NCBI GenBank assembly: GCA_037447605.1
Contig: CM074813.1
Location: forward strand, 1,875,185 to 1,939,184
DNA: 64,000 nucleotides
DNA from: Zygnema circumcarinatum
Lineage: Eukaryota > Streptophyta > Zygnematophyceae > Zygnematales > Zygnemataceae
Reading direction: 5' to 3'
Shown in pieces: positions 19,106 to 32,700 of the stretch (position 1 is its first letter; every line of letters begins with the position of its first letter). The notes under the pieces were generated by a model. That model saw nothing but the letters and a program-made list of their open reading frames with translations, had not been told where the DNA came from and searched no databases. The position numbers were made by a program, and so were the translations under genes.

Positions 19106-22100
19106 CTACATTTTACAAATTAAACTTAACTGCAAACATCGATCATAAATACTCTCCTCCTCTTGAGAGGTGCAAGAATCGGGCGATTGATTCTGGCGAT
19201 TCTCCAGAACAGTGTCACTGACCTTAGAAGACAAAATTAGGAGATTCACACGAGAAAGAACTTTAAGCACGGCTGTTGGTCCCCTCGCTGAAGTCAATCA
19301 GTCAGCCTTCCTCTCACTTTCAGTCACCACAAAAATACTCAATTTCTAAAAAGAGAAAAATCGTTTAGGGCACTCTAATTTCCCTTCCCTTCCGTCCAGT
19401 GAAGTTGAGCCTATGCGGCATTCATGAAGATTTCGGTGCACTGTTTCCGCGTGTCTGCAGGGCTCGTCACTGCATTCCCACATCTCATCACACTGTTAGC
19501 AAAAGCTTCCTGTGCTTGCATCGACTTCACCTTTCCTCTCCACTCCTCTCCCCCTCTCCCCTATCCTCTCTCTCACTCCGTCCTTTCTCCTGTGCTATCA
19601 ACTTCCTGCGTGCTTTACTTCTATTCACTCCCCCCTCATCCCCCCTATACTTATCTCCCCGTCATTTTTTTAATCTCCACCTCCGATCTCCCTCACAATG
19701 TCACTTCCCTTTTTTTTCTGCTCCTCTGTCCCCCTACATAACCGAACTAAAAAGGACAGAGTGTCTTGCTCCCCCCGTCATACATAATTTGCAGTAGAGC
19801 GACGACAGTTTTCAAGAATGTCACGCTAAACACCAAGAGCGAGAGAGCCCCACATACCGGTATGTCCAATGGTTTTTTCAGACGTGAAAATCTCGTAGTC
19901 ATTCCCACCCTGCACCAGCATAGGCCGACAATCTAAATATGAGGATGACGTCCTATTTTGTGGTATTAAAAAGATGATAGAGCTTCTGCTTTACGGTCTA
20001 CACGGCCCAGAGAAGAGAATTGCCCTCGGTGCTTGCAGCCCACCTGGTAGGTCTTATCACCAAAAAAGTGGATAGTGGAGAACTCCTCCTCAACAAACTG
20101 CAGACAGTAGGTCTTGTCCCATCCAACGGGGAAGACCTGCGCTCACAACATTGCAGCTCTAAGTCAATCAGCACTTTGACGGCAGAAAGTGGGCAGTAGT
20201 GAAAAGCAAGAAAAAGATACTGGGTAAGGTTGCGTTTGGGAGGGAGGAACGGGGGCGTTTACATCGAAGCTGATTTGTCCTCCAATGGAATACGTAAGGT
20301 TCAAATGCGCAAACTTCTCCTTCAGAGCCTCCACCATGGCCTTTCGGACATTGTGCACCTGTAAAAGGAAGACCAGAACCTAGTAAGGTCATGCCCTCCA
20401 TAAGAAAGGAAAACGGGAAATGTGAATGTAGTAAGAGGTGGAATGAGGCAAGCAGGGGGGGATAAGGATGAAGGAGGGGGGAGGGAGGACAGGGAGGGAG
20501 AAGGAAGCTGGGAGGGGGGGTGCGGCCTTTCACCTTGTCATAACGCTCGAATTCATCTCGTTCCTCCTGACTGCAGTTCCTCCCAATCGGTGAAACGTTG
20601 ATCATCCCCATTCGGAATTCTATGAATGTGCCTCTGCCCAGGCCGAAGGTGTGCGGTCGTCAGGTTCCCTGCAGAAGTAATTGAAGTACCTAATAGATAT
20701 AATACATCTACTATCTACCTTTTCCAGTCTGATCTCGTCGCTGGCATACCTTTTAACAGGGATGTCCATGTCGGCAACATAGTGAAGCACGAAATTTATG
20801 AATTCCTGCATAGAGTAAAATTGGCAGAAATCCCATAGCACAGACACAATTAAATTACTTTGAGAAAAAAAATGATATATTCAAGTAAGAAATGTTTATA
20901 TTAGCTGCATGCATAAACATGGGGAGGGCCTTGCCTTGAGCTTGTCATCGCCCATGTATGTCTTCAAGCTCTGCATAACCCAGCATCCCCTCCCACGTCA
21001 GCAATCGAGTTCGGAGAGAGAGAGAGGAAAAAAAGAAACCCCAGGGAGAGTGGGGAAGGAGATAGAGAAATAAAGATGATCGGCAGGAGAGAAAGGCGAG
21101 TGGTGAAAAGCAATGGATACCCCGATCTTTCGAGCGGAACTCAAATGCAGTCCTGCCTCACTGACCAGATCAACGAGCGACTCCGATTTCCATGATGACA
21201 TAAACTTATTAGAGACTCCAAGTTAACCAGTCCCTTTTGACTGGGGGACATAAATCTGCTCACACGTGAAAATTTTATAGGAAAACTCACAAAAAAATGG
21301 AGGGGGAAGAGTGTTCCTCCTACAAGAAGACATATAATGAGATAAATATGCTGGTTTCTACATAATTTTGGAAAGAGCAGGAACGACTGCATTGTAAAAA
21401 AATACTTTTAGAAATAAGGAGTGTTTTTTTACACCTCCAACCGGGCAAAAAACTCCATCTTCTATTGCTCTCTCTCACACACTCATTTCTCCCCATTTCT
21501 CTACCTTCTTCATTCCCTCTCTATCTCTCGCACACCCTCTCGCTCTCTTTGTCCGTCACACGACTCAAACAGTAGATTCAATCCAAAGGCCTCCTCACTA
21601 GTTCAAAGTACAGATCAGGACTTTTCAAGATGAACGAAATGTGAAAAAACATTAAAAAAAAACGAATCCAGGTAGATGAGAAGGACAAGCTCGAGAGAAA
21701 ATTCGATTGGGAGAGCTAAGTGACGAGACAGGGGGGGCGGGGGGTATAGAGAACGAGAGAGAGAGAGAGAGAACGAGAGAGAGAGAGAGCGAGAGAGAGA
21801 GGTGGAGAAAGCGAGGTCAAAAAAGCAGCAGATCCAACAAGTCCCTCATCAGATCCCCCACTACGTGAGCTCAAGTCACCATGCTCGCATATCAGATCAA
21901 AATTCTTCCTCCCATTTCCCACCAGAGGCGGAAATCCACCTGATTCCCTATGAGCTCTCCATTCTTGTGAGCCACCAGCCCGTTTTCAGAAAAGACGTAG
22001 TCGTAGGAGGTTAGAGCTGCAGATCAACGGCACCAACCAGGGATTCACAGATCAAAATTCCGCACAGGATCAACCCGCGAATCGACTCTACCTAAAGGCT

Positions 22101-22473
22101 CTGCAGATATGAGCCGACGAGACGGAGGCCCACGACTCCGTGAAGGAGACTTCAAGAAATGGAGGGAAAACAGAAAATAAGCTTCTGAAAGCATCAGCTT
22201 TTTCAATGTTTGAACCTTTGAAGCCTCTAGAGTTTTGGATTCCTCCGCATTCTGTAGCATTTGCTGTCTCGGAAGGCATCGGACCCTACTGTCTTTTCCG
22301 AGCTGCTCGGTGATTTTGACGAGATCTGAGCCACCAACAACTCCAACAGCAACTACGTTGCGTAGCTCCTTCATGAAGGCGAGCATCTCCGGCTCCACCT
22401 CCTTCCGTGCGGGAGTCAGAGTGCCGTCCACATCGAAGAGAGCAATTGTTCCAGGGATACGCGTAGTCGCCAT
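19106..22473 (-). CDS. PMM: Phosphomannomutase (eukaryotic PMM, HAD family)
   Basis: Converts mannose 6-phosphate to mannose 1-phosphate in the cytosol, feeding GDP-mannose for N-glycans, GPI anchors and, in plants, ascorbate. Nine minus-strand exons: 22290-22473, 21940-22016, 20935-20970, 20750-20805, 20534-20633, 20263-20358, 20044-20136, 19858-19909, 19106-19287, in frame. Motifs: [10 protein letters not shown] (HAD nucleophile Asp and acid/base Asp), [86 protein letters not shown] (substrate-binding), [19 protein letters not shown]. Very plant-like. Intron 3 uses a GC donor (AAG|GCAAGG). Through exon 8 the call is firm. The last exon gives a C-terminus of about 45 residues beyond the normal end, so its boundary or an additional intron is doubtful. 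Predicted length is 291 aa, against about 250 aa in the family. Confidence 0.9.
19540..19740 (+). repeat. CT tract antisense to PMM (last intron)
   Basis: CTCTCC and CCCCCTC pyrimidines on the plus strand inside the proposed last PMM intron. On the PMM sense strand it is purine, unlike the other introns of this gene, which adds doubt about the last exon. Confidence 0.5.
20400..20520 (-). repeat. GA-rich tract in PMM intron 5
   Basis: GGGAGGGAGGA-type purines on the plus strand, so CT-rich on the PMM sense strand, between exons 5 and 6. Confidence 0.55.
21728..21802 (-). repeat. (GA)n tract in PMM intron 2
   Basis: Poly-G followed by GAGAGAGA repeats on the plus strand, a CT tract on the sense strand. 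Lies in the 969-bp intron between 20971 and 21939, which is otherwise AT-leaning. Confidence 0.65.
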
Positions 22474-23428
22474 GGCGTGAGAGAGCGGCGACGACGAGAT
22501 AATGAAGAAGGAAGGAGAGCACAGATAGATGGCGGGCAGGCGGGCAGGCGGGCAGGCAGTAGCAGCAGCAGCAGGAGAGGGAAATGTCCGCCTGCGAACT
22601 TCACGGCGCCATTTGTGTCCTACTGTTGGGCATCTCCCAATCAAAATGCGCCACGTGTAATTATTAACACGTGGGGGATTCCCATTGGATGTACTCGACT
22701 AAGAGGAGCTGGAAGTCGGCCGTACAGGGCGGATTCACAAGTGCGGGCGGTGACCCGTGGGATGCGAATCTGGGCGGGTGGGCGGGCGGGCGTTGACTGG
22801 CGGGCGCCAGGTGGACCGCGGCGGGACGTGACGTGACGTGATGACGGGGATTGCAGGTGGCCGCATGCCATGGCATGGCATGACGCATGCGGTGGTATGT
22901 ATGCTCATGAGGGCATGAGTGCATATTTCCTATTTCGTATGATGTGGTCTTGGGAGGGCGTCAGGCGCACCAGCACCGGCCCTGTCACAAGAGCGGCGGC
23001 CAGGCGCGACGAGAGAAGACGAGAGTAGTCGCAGGCGAGGTCGTTTTTTCGCCAAGCCAGTTCGTAGCCCAGTCCCTTCCAGCCGGGCGGAGTCGCTAAG
23101 ACTGACTTGACTAAGTCCGCCATGGCTCGCACATCTCGTCAGAATTCGAACTTTGACCGACTTCCTCTGCTTTGTGCGTGCAAGTCCCTCTTCGAGTCGG
23201 GCGGGACGTGACAGAGGACATTTTTTAGCTAGGCCATCTCTTAGCGAAGTCAAGTTACTGCCACCAATAGCGAAGAACTTGATGGCCATGTTATTCATCA
23301 TTCCATGCTGCATCTCCTTGCATTTGTACGACATACTCACGTGTTAAAAACACGTACGGTATTACAAGAGAAGCAAACGCTACAGAACAAACAAACGAAC
23401 AAACGTTGTTGACGCAGTAAAGTACAAA

Positions 23429-23513
23429 ACTGGTTCTGTTTATTGCATCGCAAGTAATAATGCAAAAGCACGCTACTGGTTTTGTTTATCGCGTTGCAAG
23501 CAGTAACGCAAAG
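23429..23513. repeat. 46-bp tandem duplication
   Basis: ACTGGTTCTGTTTATTGCAT at 23429 and ACTGGTTTTGTTTATCGCGT at 23475 start two diverged copies, each continuing GCAAG-AGTAA-GCAAA. Two copies only. Confidence 0.7.
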
Positions 23514-23851
23514 CCATGTCAACGATCGGCGGCTGTATACTCAGTGGCGGACCTCAGTGGACTCAGCGACCCAAAGGCTGTCCTCAGAAGACAGATTTCG
23601 AAAATTCAACCTTTTTCTTATTTAAATCTCATGTATTGTATGCTGAAAGAGTGCTAAGCCCCCAGCGAAAGTCCCGGATCCCCCGCGTGTACTATTGGGC
23701 ATCGGGTGACGCGACCATCCTCAATGTTGCGGTGCGTGTCGAGTCGCCACTGGAAGATGACCTCCTAATGTTAGTTCGCAACGGAGACTGGAGAGCTTCG
23801 CTTCACTCCGCGTCGGGCCCTCGCCCCCTGGGCTGGCCAGCTCGACTCTCC

Positions 23852-24229
<378 letters not shown>

Positions 24230-24435
24230 TTGCGCGTCGTGCTCGTCACCATCCCGAGGCCGCGATAGGCGTGGCGGCCGGTGGAACTACGGGCCGATGC
24301 GATGCGTGCCTCCCAATTCCAGTCCCGTGGTCCCGTCCATGGCCATGGAACGCGCGCATGGGGCTTTCCATGCGGACGGGAGCTTCGCCGTACAGCGACA
24401 TCGCGTACATCGCCGTACATCAGGACTGTCCATGT

Positions 24436-24905
24436 AGTCGCTGTCTGTCTGTCTGTGCGGTGCCGCAGACGCTCCTCGCCTCGCCTCGACCTCGCCTCGC
24501 CTCGACTCGCCTCGCAGTCCCTGGTTTGTCTGTCTGCCTGCCTGCCTGCCTGTGCGGTGCCGCAGACGCTCCTCGCCTCGCCTCGCAGTTCCTGGTCTGT
24601 CTGTTTGTCTGTCTGCCTGCCTGTCTGTCTATCTATCTGTCTGTGCGGTGCCGCAGACGTTCCTCGCCTCGCCTCGACTCGCCTCGCAGTCCCTGGTCTG
24701 TCTTTCTGTCTGTCTGCCTGTCTGTGCGGTGCAGCAGACGCTCCTCGCCTCGACCTCGCAGTCCCTGGTCTGTCTGTCTGTCTGTCTGTCTGTCCGTGCG
24801 GTGCCGCAGACGCTCCTCGCGTCGCATCGACTCGCCTCGACTCACCTCGCAGTCCCTGGTCTGTCGGTCTGTCTGTCTGTCTGCCTGTCTGTCGGTCTGT
24901 CTGGT
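24436..24905. repeat. Compound satellite: CTGT runs with GGTGCCGCAGACG units
   Basis: Five copies of a unit of about 70-97 bp: a CTGT/CTGCC microsatellite, GTGCGGTGCCGCAGACG, CTCCTCGCCTCG repeats of varying number, then CAGTCCCTGGT. Copies begin near 24441, 24533, 24600, 24706 and 24770; the fourth has GTGCAGCAGACG. The last CTGT run ends near 24903. Confidence 0.85.
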
Positions 24906-25370
24906 CGGACCGAGTTTCCTTCCTGCTCGGTCGCTCGCTCGCTCGCGCACGCTTCGTTTGCCTGCTGCGCCTCCAAAAGTTTGAAAGCTGTCCGTCCGTC
25001 GGCAAAGGTGCGGGGACAGGGCGCCAAGCAGTGGCAGCGTGGTGTGGGGGGTTGAGGGTTGGGGACTCTGCAGGCAGCAGCACTGGCAGCGGAGAAATGA
25101 GGGCCCGGAAATTCCCAGCTCTGAGTTAGAATGATACGTGGAAGGGAGGATGCTTCTGCAGGGCTTATGTCAGTAGGCTTGGCATTAAGTGGGTGATGGT
25201 GTGGGAAACGTGGATATCTGAATTTCCCGAACAATTCCTTTGCTTGTTTTAGGGCTCTCGGGCTATTTCTTCATGCTTGAATCAAGCGTAGAGCATCCTG
25301 GCGGATTTCGTCGCTTTCGTTGCAGGGCCGGAGGTTTCAGTGGGAGCACTTGCACCCGTGTAGGGTCAGC

Positions 25371-28300
25371 ATGGTTACTTTTGCTTCTACTCTTGCAAGC
25401 CAAATCGGCTCTTTGATTGCAAGTCTGAATCCTACAAATTCCAAAACTGTTGCAGCAGAGCTGAGCCAGGTTTTGCACCGAACCTCTCTAACCCTAGATT
25501 TGTCTAGTCATCATGTTTGCTCACCTGCTTGACATTTTATCCTAGAGCTGTATGCTGGTGACTAGTATTCTTGCTCCGCTGCCAGAATTTGCCCGATATC
25601 GAAAATAGTGTTGCGTTTTTAGCGATATTTCTCCCCAATCCTCAAGCTTTTTCAATCAGATTGTTTTTCTCCAGCTGTTTCCATGAAGCGTGTATTGCAT
25701 CAACATTTCTGATGTCAACAGAATCGACGCCTGTTGATGTGCTGCAGCTAACAGAGCTGTACGGCTCCGATGGGAGCTTGATTCTTCTGCGAACGTTTTT
25801 GGAGCAAGTAGACGTGCGAGAAGGCAACACGCGCCATTCACAGCTGAAGTTGCAGCTTTTCACCTTAGCACTAGATAAACTCCTTGAGCTTCCCAATTTT
25901 GCCACTCTTCTTAATCACAGTCTCCAGCATATCAAGTCTTCAGGCCACTTTGTGGCGGAATTACTGAAAGCACTTAAGCTGCCAACACCTCGCCGAGTCG
26001 CTCTAGCACTTGCGCTAACTGAGGCTGAAGACTCCTCTGTTCGTGAAGAAGGTACTGAGCCGACAGACACCTCCTTTCGCTGTTGGCTCGCTTTTTTCTC
26101 TCTGTTATCTGTCTCTCGTTTTCCTCCCCCTCCCCATGCACGCTTCTCGGCTGTGCCCTTTCCTGTTTGTTAACTCTCCCTCCCTCTGTTATTTCCCACT
26201 CTCACGCTCTGCTTTCCTTGTCTACCACTTTCCCTTCCACTCTCCCCCTCGGTTAGTACTTATAAAAGTTTCATGTTGAAGCCTTTCTTTCAGGTTGAAT
26301 CACAACTTCAGAATAGAGTCCGATCACTGGTTCGCACAGTTCCTGCTGATAGGAGATGAAGTTTAAATAGCTGCAGGTGTCTGCAATATTGATTGTCTTC
26401 TGACAGAACCACTGAGGTGCTCTTCACGGTATGACAGGGGTCAGATTACTTGAAGCGGAGGTCGCTGAGCTTACTGAGAGTCTGGTGCAAGGTCTTCCGT
26501 TAAGCTTGCTGCAGCGACTGCTTCTTTACTTGCGGAGCAGGGATTATGCAAAAGTAGACGTACCGGCGTGTTTGAAAGACTTATCGTACTTGCAGCACTT
26601 GAACAACGCCTCCCTTCCTACACTTGCTCCAGTTGTGCATGACGAAATTGTGGAGGTCAATTGTTTGAGGTGAGACGATTTTATTTTATAGTTTTGGGCG
26701 ATGTGACAGTGGACTGTGAAGCTTTTTTAATGGTTAAGGTGTCAAGACATATGCTGCAGCATCATCGCAATCATTCTCGTTAGAACCCTAACTTCTTTCA
26801 CTATGGTTTTTTTCTGCTCCTTTTTTCCGTTTCCTCAGAATTTTTGACAACGCATCCGCAACGTTTTTCGACATGTCAGCCATGGGACGTGAGCTTGTGT
26901 CAGGAACACATCCGGCGGATGTTATGGAGGAACTTGGATACGAATGCACGGCTAGTTTGCAGAATTGCATGGAAGTCTTTTCACAGTTTATCTCGCTGTC
27001 GGAGGAAGATGTTGCATGCATCGTTGGAATGGTAGCTAGGACACATACTGCCCTTGAAGATGGACACGGCAGCCAAGGAACATTAAGTGCCGCACTGGGA
27101 AGCGGTCTTTCTGGGACCACAAGTGACTCTGGCCCGCAGAGCCAGTGGAATGTTGAAATTCTCTTGAAAGTGATTCAGCAAGTGGTAAGTTAGTCTTGTG
27201 AATATGGTCACAGTTTTGTCGGGTTTCAAATTTTTTTTTTTTTTTGCTTTTGCACTCTCTTTAGCAACCACTATCAGCCTACAAATGTCACCTTTACGAA
27301 CTCTACCGATACTACAGTGCAGACCTTCTGGTTCAACTATCAGGGAGAAAGTAGTTGAGGTGAACAGACGTCTTTGCGAAACGACTTTGTTTATATTCGT
27401 TCTGTTACTCTTGCTTACGTGTTTGTTGGTTCTGTTTGAATAGGCACCTGTGACAAATTGGGCCAAGGTGGTGGAGCACCTAGACCACGAGAAGTTCGCG
27501 CTACCAGATCATAAAGCATTCACTATTTTGCTGTCGATCTATCACATGGCATCAAAGGTGCGCACTTTTGAAGCCTTTCTTTTACGTTGTAGAGTGGTGA
27601 GTAGGAGAACTTGGCTATTCAGCCGATGGACCCTTACGAGTGACTGACTTGGTCGACTCTTCTGCTGCTGCTTGCAGGATCCCTTTCCACTTCAAGCAGT
27701 TTGTGGACGAATTTGGAACAACGTGGAAGGGCAACTTTCTTTTCTCCGATATGGAACTGCTGCTCCTCCTGAAGTTTTTACATTTGCGCATTCTTCTCGT
27801 ACTCAGGTTAGCTCAGTGTATTTTAACTCCCATCAGGTGAATGTCCCTAGGTTTTGTTTTTTAGGCACCTTCCTCCTACGGGCGCTTATCAGTGCCATTT
27901 AAGGATTTTCTGATTGATTGTGCTTGCTTGCTGAGTGCAGCCGCCAGTTGACGGACTCCACGGGCATAAGTCCCCTTTGGGAACGCCAAATCAAGCCTGG
28001 CTATCATTGGATTTGCTGGAAATTCTGTGTCGTCTGGCCGAAGCAGGACACGTCGCTGCAGTGCGTTCGATATTGGATTATCCTCTCAAGCATTGTCCTG
28101 AAGTCCTCTTACTGGGCCTAGCACAAGTGAAGGTGAAAATTTCTACTTACGATTTGTAGATAGTTTAATTCTCTTGGTGGCACATTGCGCAAATCTGTGT
28201 GGGCTATAGGTTGTTTCTTATAATATTTTAGGTTTCCTTAGGATTCTCAAGCTTGACAGAGTTTTTTTTTAGCACCTTTCCATGCATACGTGCTTCCATT

Positions 28301-29723
28301 TTTCATCTGCTGAATGTTTGTCTCACATTTCTTTCGGGAATGGTTGCAGACGGAATGGAATCTCATACAGTCTGACATCCTTTCCATGTTACTGCCAACT
28401 TATCTTGCCAACAATCCAAATTCAAGCACAGTTCTGCACCAGCTTTGGCAGCTGAATCGCGAATCTATCACTAAGGCCATGGTTGATGTTCATTCCAAAG
28501 ATTCAAGCCAAGTTTCAAGGATCTTGGATGTGTGTCAGGACTTAAAGGTGAGCTGTTTCTGTTTCAAGTCTATTTGTGTAGCGATTGGAAAGTTGTTACT
28601 CTCTGCTGCTTCAGTGTGTGTCATCTTGCATAATCTCGTGTTGTTCAGAATCTGTATCCTCATCGTTATCAACCGATGGCATTTTTTTGCCAAACAGTAA
28701 CCCGTCTGATTACCTTTTTTTGTGATTTTTGTGAAATACCAAATGATTTTTTAAGATCGCAAGTGATGTTTAGGGAGTACTAGGATTCTGCAATAGTCTG
28801 CTGGTAATTGTTTCCAGGTTTGAACGTGCAACGGAGATGTTGTCATGTTTGTTTTTGGTCACATGACGTTCAGATTGATTTTGGTTTAGCATTGATTTTG
28901 GCTTCGCCGGGCATGCCCTGACTGAGGCACCTTGATCCCCGATCCCATTTTGAAACTTTTCCTTTGATGATTTAAGGATTTTTGTCAGGGTTTCCTGCAA
29001 GTGAATGTTTTGGAATCGGAACAATTGGTTGAGATGCTATATTTTCAGTTCTCATGGTTCGTCATGCGCGCACTACGGTCAGTCTATTCTGTTATAGCAT
29101 ACATCTCAGGAAATTCTAGAAGTCGGCTTCTTGCTATTTAAGTGTGTCTGGTTTTTTAACACCAACAAGCAACTTAATCGTAAGCGGTGACTTGCGTGCA
29201 GGTGTTATCACAAGTGTTGGACAGCACACCTTTCGCGTTTGCAATTGATCTTGCCGCACTTGCTTCAAGGCGAGAATACTTGAATTTGGAAAAGTGGTTG
29301 CAAGACATGATCAACATTCACCGGGACTCGATATTTCAGGTGCAGCCAGAGCCCAACTGATTTGTTTCATTTCAGGGGTACTACAATGTTTGATATGAAC
29401 GAGTTTGCAGTATAGTTAGGGTCCAGCCCTATGATAAGGGTTTCTGGAGTTCATGTAGCACGAGCCAGATTGGCCGGTTGTTAGTTGCGTCCAGTGCTTC
29501 GCTTTGTGCACATACCGAGCTTTTTGTTTGCCATAACTCAACCTTTTTTTCTGGTCGCGCGGCTTAGATCACTTAATGTAGGCATGCTCTCCTCATGCAG
29601 GCATGCTTAACGTTTCTGAAAGAGAGAACTGTGGCTGAACCACGGCCAGACGGGCCTGGTGGTATAGGACAACGTTCCAGTCCAATCAATTTGTCTCTGG
29701 AGACAACTGCAATATTTTTCCGG
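25371..29723 (+). other. CNOT1: CNOT1 exons 1-10: N-terminal HEAT region
   Basis: Exons 25371-25501, 25675-26051, 26438-26669, 26839-27184, 27444-27557, 27678-27806, 27941-28132, 28350-28547, 29202-29339, 29601-29723. Family-matching segments: [139 protein letters not shown] and [10 protein letters not shown]. Confidence 0.93.
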
Positions 29724-32700
29724 GTGAGCTGCAGTGGATACATTATTCCAGCTTTTTGTTAAGCTCTTTTGTGCATACTTTCGCATTTCTTGCAGCATAT
29801 GTATTCGTGCAAGTGAATAAATTGTTTTGTCTATGTGCTTGAATTGAGGTTGCCCTTGTTGTCCCAGGACTTCTTTGCCTAAATAGACTATGTTCTGGCA
29901 ATTTAAGTTGAGAAGACCTGGTCACACTTTTTCCAACGAGTTTTGTCAGGTTCATTCGTCAGTGTGCGAGTAGATAGGTATTTGGTCAGCTATTTACTGA
30001 AAACGTTGAGTCGTTGTTTTGTTTGATGCAGGTTCTCCAAAACAACAGCGGTTTCCTTGTTTCCCGTGAATTGACAGAGGAAATGAAGAGGCTTTGGACT
30101 TCGGCACTTCGAGCAAATCCTCGACTTCATAGCATTGGGAATCCAGAGCAGGTCACAACAGAAGTGTTTGCCAGTGATATTGAAGAGGAAGCGAACTCAT
30201 ATTTTCAGAAGATCTATGTTGGTCAGTTGGCAATTGAGGATGTGGTGGATATGCTTAAGCGTTTTAATCGTTCAGCCACAGCCAGGTAAATACGTCCCCT
30301 AGCCTCGCCAATCATTTTTGGATTGTGGCCGCGCTCCTTGTGACGGATGCAATATCTGTATCCCATCGCTCTAGCGCGGCAATACTTACGCGGTTTCTTT
30401 GCTCCCTGCATTCAACCTAGCAGTGATTCCCACTCTTTCAAACATTCTTTTGCTGACTCTGTGCTGCAATGTGTCCATGCAGGGAGCAAGAGATTTTTGC
30501 ATGCATGATCCAGAGCCTCTTTGATGAATACAGATTCTTTTCAAGATATCCGGATCGTGAACTTCTCATAACTTCGATCTTATTTGGTGCGTATACTGCC
30601 CTGTAAGCATGTCATTGTTCATTATCATGATCTACTGGCGATACTGTTTCTATTTCTTTTTGTGCATTTCTTGGATGATCGTTTTGTGAGTTTATTATCA
30701 ACTGGATCAACTGCACAAGTTTGTAGCATAGCTTTATTTGAGAATATGTTATGTTCCTTTCCTCCGCTCAATAAAACTGCATGCACATTGGTAAGCAGTC
30801 TTTTTGGTTGAAATGGGGATGCTGCTCCATTTCTACCCTAGTTTAGGCAATAAAGTGATGGTCGTCAGTTTTGGTTCATGTCTGTAATAGATTCAAGGTT
30901 AGAACCGTTCTCTGTGACTGCTTGCGCCCTGCCGTTTTCGCAGCCCTTAAGTTTGTTGCTTTTCATCTCTGTTATATTGAAGTGAATGTCTATGTTGAAA
31001 GTCTTGATGACTGAACGCTCTGCCGTGTGTTCTTATCGGACTTTACCCCGACTTACCCGTTTGTTTGTTGAACAGGATCACTCATCAAGCACCAGCTGGT
31101 CTCATCGATCACTCTCGGTATCGCCTTAAGATGCGTGCTGGATGCACTCCGCAAGCCTTTGGATTCAAAAGTGAGTAAAGTTCATGAAGGCAGAAGGGAG
31201 AACATGATCTCATTGGAACTTCCTTTTTCTCCTTTTTCTTTTCCGACAAATCGTTGAATAACAATTTCCTCGTTATGCGCTGCAGATGATTCAGTTTGGT
31301 CTTACTGCTCTGGAACAATTTAAAGATCGCCTGGCTGAGTGGCCTCAGTACTGCAACCATATTCTGCAAATACCGCACATTCGAGATGCTCGGTCAGACT
31401 TGACAGAATTTATTGAAAGAACACTGAACCGGTTTTCTGGTAGCCAAACTGAGTTACCTTTGAGTACTTCGAGTTCGTTGGAGCAGCAACAAGCTGCAGC
31501 TATTCAGGCTTTGACTTCGAGCATCGGTCTCAGCTCTGAGACAGGAGAGAGTTCTGCTCTGCTATCTACTGCTGTGTCTGCTTCATCGAGTGACTCGTTG
31601 ATGGCATCTCAGTCTGCCGAAGCCTTAAAGGTGTGAACATAGCAGGAAGCACCCAGTTGCCGTTGTTTATTGTCTTGATCGTGATGACTATCAAGAACCT
31701 GGGTTGAGACTTCTCTTTTGACGGCATTGTCCTTATTTAAGACCAAAGTCGTATAACTGCCTTGAATGTAGTGACATGAAGTTGTTCATTAAGCTTTTAT
31801 TGTGTTTTTCGGAATTTTGTCGCCACTCTTCATATCTATCCTTTCGGTTAGCCATAGTGGTTGTTGTCTACCCTATAATTGGCTTTCGATGTTTTAAACT
31901 TGTTTTTTTTTTTTGCAGATGGCTGGCGCCGCTATCCCGACAGCCTCTCAAGACAGTAGCAATGTACTCTTTGCCAGTCAAACCCCAGTTTTTCCAGTTC
32001 ACCAGATGCAGCCTGCGAAGGAAGGAGAAAAGCAAGTGATTGAGCAGCAAGAACAGGCACAGGAATTACCTGTAGTTTTAAAGCAGCAACCTTTGAAATC
32101 AGAGGATGTTGAGGAAAAACCACAGCCTGAGCTGCAGGGAAGTGAAATGGCCCGTAGCGGCTCTATGGGGGCTGCGGCACAAGTGGAGCAAGTTGGGAAT
32201 GCCAAAGTTCAGGTATTGCTGAACTTCTGGTGGTGGTCATTTCCTTCATTATTCTGGCCTGTTGCTCTTTTGGTTATGAGTGCTTGTCAATGCCGGTGAT
32301 GATGAATTTTCCCGTCGTCCTGTTTGCCAGGCATCTTCTCAAGTACTTGCACCACCTGCACAGCAATCTCAGCAACTACAGGCCAACGGGCAACCTTACC
32401 CTCCTCCAAAGCAAGAAATGCTAAGATCTGCCCGCCTAGGCACTGGGGGTACGTTAATCGTCTGCAGGCGTTCTCATGGAAAGATTTGCCATTAGACAGT
32501 GGTTGTTTTCTAATTTACCCGAAGTTGCTGTTTTTTCATTGTCCAAGCTTTAGTTTTGTGAATTAGATTTTGTTGGTCTATTCAATGACTTTGATTTGTC
32601 TCTGTTAACAAATGTGTGGTTGGAGCCGAAACTGTAGAGAGTGTTGAAAATTTTGAGCACCACAACAGTCGCTTGGGTTCAGAGTAGGCTGCACCAATTG

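Noticed and set aside
22930-23340. 136-residue minus-strand frame with partly repeated ARLEEG segments
   Set aside because: No recognisable motif, low-complexity internal similarity, and it lies in the PMM/CNOT1 promoter interval.
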